From Candidatus Nitromaritima sp. SCGC AAA288-L16 (lineage in GTDB: Bacteria > Nitrospinota > Nitrospinia > Nitrospinales > VA-1), in contig AQTY01000004.1 in assembly GCA_000372225.1 (NCBI GenBank), positions 18,964-82,963 on the forward strand: DNA of 64,000 nt, given 5' to 3'. Positions 61,359-64,000 of this stretch are shown piece by piece. A program made the translations under genes and the position numbers. The notes under the pieces were generated by a model, which saw nothing but the letters and a program-made list of their open reading frames with translations, was not told where the DNA came from and ran no database searches. Positions within the stretch are counted from its first letter, which is position 1, and each line of letters starts with the position of its first letter.

Positions 61359-62075
61359 TCATATACTAAACATTTTTTTGACTTCTTTGCTCATTTTCTC
61401 TCTAATTTTATAAAGTTTTCTAGAATGCTCCATGATAGAAGAAGCACTTAACTCACTGCCTCCCCAAGTAATTTCTATTTCCCGAATTGAGTTAATTTCT
61501 ACTTTGCTTATTTTTTTATAGTTGAAAGATCCTCCAGAAACCAACGCTATGAATGTTCCATAATGTGCAAGAAGAACTCTTAAATGATCTGAAAACGGTT
61601 CATCTAGCTCGCTAACTACCTCCAGTATTAAATACTGGCGGCCCTCATCATCAACATCAAATTGTCTATGATCAATATCCAATTCTTCAGCTTTAATTAA
61701 TTGTATCAGCTTTTCCCAACTCATTTTTTCAAGTTTTTGAGACTTATATTTAGCTAGGGTCGTTGCAAACTCATACTGTTCTTTCAGTTTACTCATTATT
61801 TCTAACCTATCCGAGGTCATATCAACTAGACCATCAATTGCTTCTTTCAACTTCATACTTAGCTGAGTTTCTTGGTTTTCATCCAACTCCTCATTTTTAT
61901 TCGTATAAAAAAGTGAACCCCAACTTGTTAGAAGCAAACTGATCTCTTTAGCTTGCTCTTTTTCTTTCTGATCAAAATTTTGGTCTGCTCCACCAATATA
62001 ATGGGCTGTTAATGCCAAAGACTTTATTACACAATCCAATCTTTGTTCATTGAGTGACTTATCCTTCTTAAACAT
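61359..62075 (-). CDS. Unrecognised soluble protein, TerB-like N-terminus
   Basis: 238 residues with no signal peptide; AAGGAAAAATAAA precedes the ATG. The first 50 residues (CVIKSLALTAHYIGGADQNF then DQKEKEQAKEISLLL) resemble the TerB/DjlA acidic helical signature, but without the usual DG pattern. A central coiled coil (YKSQKLEKMSWEKLIQLIKA) and a beta-rich C-terminal part (RQYLILEVVSELDEPFSDHL, ISKVEINSIREIEITWGGSE) follow. Not assigned to any family. Stands alone between the GT39 gene and tRNA-Thr. Confidence 0.65.
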   Translation of the reverse strand: MFKKDKSLNEQRLDCVIKSLALTAHYIGGADQNFDQKEKEQAKEISLLLTSWGSLFYTNKNEELDENQETQLSMKLKEAIDGLVDMTSDRLEIMSKLKEQYEFATTLAKYKSQKLEKMSWEKLIQLIKAEELDIDHRQFDVDDEGRQYLILEVVSELDEPFSDHLRVLLAHYGTFIALVSGGSFNYKKISKVEINSIREIEITWGGSELSASSIMEHSRKLYKIREKMSKEVKKMFSI

Positions 62076-62161
62076 TTTATTTTTCCTTTTGTTTGTGAGT
62101 ACATTACGAGCACATAAACAAGATCGGCCATGAGAACAACCTCATAACTTATTGTATTATG

Positions 62162-62236
<75 letters not shown>

Positions 62237-62440
62237 TTCACATATTTTTTCATTGGTTGTGGATGATATCCTCTTCCCGTTATACAAATCAATAGTATAG
62301 TTTTATTCTATCAAATTTCCAAGACGGCTCGATCATACTGCCATTGGATCAACTTCGCGGTTCTTTTCTTTTTTTAAAATATTTATCTAGACTGTTCATA
62401 AGTGATACTGTGCGGTATTAAATATTAATTGGACACAGTT

Positions 62441-62655
62441 ATGAGATATAAACGGCCCCGCAATGCGGGTGGATGGGGAGCAATCCTCTATTCAGTTCTA
62501 AAATCATTAAAAGTGGGTGGGCCATCTCTTCTGAATTTTTTCAACAAAATAATATCGACGCACTAAGTACTTGGAGTTCTTTCAAATTGGAACGTGCGGG
62601 TCGACTCGTCAACCCGATGTTATGCGAACCCGAAAGCTCGTTTTGCAAGGTAGGG
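62441..62655 (+). pseudogene. Remnant of an FdhF/YdeP-type molybdopterin oxidoreductase
   Basis: ATG 62441 opens MRYKRPRNAGGWGAILYSVL then KSLKVGG, the N-terminus of YdeP/FdhF-like formate-dehydrogenase-family enzymes. From about 62515 the resemblance moves to the next frame: AISSEFFQQNNIDALSTWSS, then FKLERAGRLVNPMLCEPESS, the block that in intact enzymes follows the iron-sulfur Cys motif. The Cys-rich segment between them is deleted, the frame shifts and the rest is lost at the asparaginase end. The remainder of 62237-62440 shows no gene. Confidence 0.65.
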
Positions 62656-62667
62656 TATAGTTTCTGT

Positions 62668-63468
62668 TCAAGCATACTCCCGTGATGACCAGGCCATGCT
62701 GCGGTTGGATCCGCCCGCACTTCCTTTCCGCGTCACCAGTATGACCCCAAACGCATCTGTTAACGGGAACCAGCTGATGGCTTCATCAACTATCGCTTGC
62801 GGACTACCCCCTTTTTCAATCAATTTATAAGTACGATAGGCCGTTATTTTCATCATGATAGATTCTCCATCGCCTGTTGCAGCAACCGCCCCATCGGACC
62901 CAGCATAAAGTCCGCTTCCTATAATGGGAACATCGCCCACGCGACCGTAATGGGCTCCTGCCATTCCACCGGTACTGAGTGCCGCTACAAATGTAGTGCC
63001 ATCGAAAGCCACACATCCAACGGTATCTGTTGTAGGCGATGTTGAAAAATCTTTTCCACTACCTGGAACGGTTTGAAGTTGAGTCGGCTCTAGACCCTGA
63101 TCGCCGGCAAACTTGGCCGCACCATCCCCCGCCAATATTTGATACTTCGTCTCGCTCACTGCCTTAGCTGCTTGGATAGGATTTTTGAATCCTTCCATTG
63201 CAGCAACCGCACCGAATCGACCTTCGCTATCCATTACCGCTGCATCGTGCTCTACTTTTCCATTTTCACGCGCATGGGATCCTTTTCCTGCGTTGTAACG
63301 TCCATCGTCCTCTAAAACAACTACTGCCTGCGCGACGGCATGCAGCAAGCCCGAATTATTTTGATTTGCTTCATAACAGGCCTGAACTGCTTTTTCTGTG
63401 CCGTCGGAATGTTCATTACTTGAACCAGCCCCTCCATGGGCAATAACGCTAAGTTTTTTGGTTTTCAT
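62668..63468 (-). CDS. Isoaspartyl peptidase / type-2 (Ntn) asparaginase
   Basis: 266 residues, somewhat short for the family. VIAHGGAGSS opening, VVVLEDDGRYNAGKGSHARE, EHDAAVMDSEGRFGAVAAME, and DTVGCVAFDGTTFVAALSTG, where Thr after Asp is the autocatalytic nucleophile; GMAGAHYGRVGDVPIIGSGL and AATGDGESIMMKITAYRTYK follow. The precursor cleaves itself into two chains. It hydrolyses isoaspartyl peptides or asparagine. GC content and codon choice look higher than in neighbouring genes. Confidence 0.95.
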   Translation of the reverse strand: MKTKKLSVIAHGGAGSSNEHSDGTEKAVQACYEANQNNSGLLHAVAQAVVVLEDDGRYNAGKGSHARENGKVEHDAAVMDSEGRFGAVAAMEGFKNPIQAAKAVSETKYQILAGDGAAKFAGDQGLEPTQLQTVPGSGKDFSTSPTTDTVGCVAFDGTTFVAALSTGGMAGAHYGRVGDVPIIGSGLYAGSDGAVAATGDGESIMMKITAYRTYKLIEKGGSPQAIVDEAISWFPLTDAFGVILVTRKGSAGGSNRSMAWSSREYA

Positions 63469-63604
63469 TTATTGGATCCTATTCAAAATTTATACTAGTT
63501 TCTCACCTATTTTTGCACGTCTCAATGGTAAAAATTCGGCCCTAATGCGGTTAGTTGTAGGATATAAGTAAATGAGGTATGCTTTTCCTAACAACTAATA
63601 AATT

Positions 63605-63985
63605 ATGGTTAAATTTTGTCTACAGTGTAAAAACACATTTTGGGGCGGTCAGTTTTGTCCGAAATGTGAAGGGGAAATTCTCCTTCTGGATATGGCACAG
63701 GAAGAAAATAGAAAATACCTTCCCGAGCTTAATGTAGATGTACGCCCTAAGTATTTCGCACGCAGCTCGATGCTCCTGACCTGCTTCGGATTTATCATGG
63801 CTCTTCCGCTGGGAGCGTTTGTATTTTTAAGCGGCCTATCAAACTCAGGCAATGTCAAATTGTGGGCATCGATGGGAATTATAACTATTATCGGAATCTC
63901 TTGGGGGTCTTGGGTTGCATCAAAGAAAATTTTTGATAAACAAATGGAATCCGTGGATAACAAAAAAGAACTTCAATTAGACTAA
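63605..63985 (+). CDS. Zinc-ribbon, two-helix membrane protein
   Basis: 126 residues. N-terminal CLQCKNTFWGGQFCPKCEGE is a CxxC...CxxC zinc ribbon, followed by a linker and two helices (TCFGFIMALPLGAFVFLSGL; WASMGIITIIGISWGSWVAS). Cytoplasmic ribbon with a membrane hairpin is a common unassigned architecture. It ends 15 bp before the window edge. Confidence 0.75.
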   Translation: MVKFCLQCKNTFWGGQFCPKCEGEILLLDMAQEENRKYLPELNVDVRPKYFARSSMLLTCFGFIMALPLGAFVFLSGLSNSGNVKLWASMGIITIIGISWGSWVASKKIFDKQMESVDNKKELQLD

Positions 63986-64000
63986 TCCGCATCTAGTTAA

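Overview
The window looks like a chromosomal segment of an AT-rich (about 40% GC by eye) Gram-negative, diderm bacterium. The evidence is several lipoproteins with lipoboxes, a LolB-like lipoprotein, TatB, MlaC, an outer-membrane beta-barrel, a futalosine-pathway menaquinone enzyme (MqnA) and a K+-dependent membrane pyrophosphatase. No 16S or other taxonomic marker is present. The mixture would fit a marine lineage such as Nitrospinota or a deltaproteobacterial relative, but that is a guess. Most of the window is housekeeping DNA with short intergenic gaps. I see no phage, insertion sequence or CRISPR array.

Layout. 1-2.3 kb: cell-surface genes on the minus strand (truncated radical SAM protein, GT4 glycosyltransferase) and a frameshifted small secreted gene. 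2.4-10.2 kb: tRNA-Leu, a flippase-like membrane protein, ribF, tatB, two DUF2231-type membrane proteins, RNA modification genes (TrmH, Dus, RluA), YqgE and an LRR protein. 10.3-12.6 kb: hisI-hisG and an unrecognised membrane protein with a 66-bp tandem duplication. 12.7-22.2 kb: mqnA, hppA, and the classic order pth-rplY-prs-tRNA-Gln-ispE-lolB, followed by a DUF721/TPR fusion. 22.4-27.4 kb: a membrane glycosyltransferase and a four-gene cluster (TPR lipoprotein, terpenoid-cyclase-fold protein, cytidylyltransferase-like protein, HAD phosphatase). 27.5-31.3 kb: a TPP riboswitch with its terminator driving thiS-thiG-thiE-thiC. 31.5-45.9 kb: recN, mlaC, a DegT aminotransferase, uvrC, an NSS transporter, purM, glutamate dehydrogenase, yjbQ, MOSC, DUF389 and DUF218 proteins. 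45.9-47.8 kb: a sparse region with small ORFs and a DUF2059 protein.

47.9-54.5 kb is the most distinctive block. A beta-barrel protein, a LolD-like ATPase, two LolC/E-type permeases, a LolA-like protein and a DUF1499 lipoprotein look like one envelope export operon. It is followed by a chain of very small single-helix membrane ORFs, some overlapping as ATGA. A DUF3445 (heme-dependent oxidative N-demethylase-like) gene follows. 55.6-64 kb holds a cobalamin-binding protein, a 2Fe-2S ferredoxin, VOC and ICMT-like proteins, a GT39-TPR protein, an unknown protein, tRNA-Thr, an Ntn-type asparaginase and a zinc-ribbon membrane protein.

Three decayed genes that a length-filtered ORF search would miss were read directly: a DUF1566-like fragment (about 56.75-56.95 kb), an FdhF/YdeP-type molybdopterin oxidoreductase remnant (about 62.44-62.65 kb) and the frameshifted small secreted gene at 2.1-2.3 kb.
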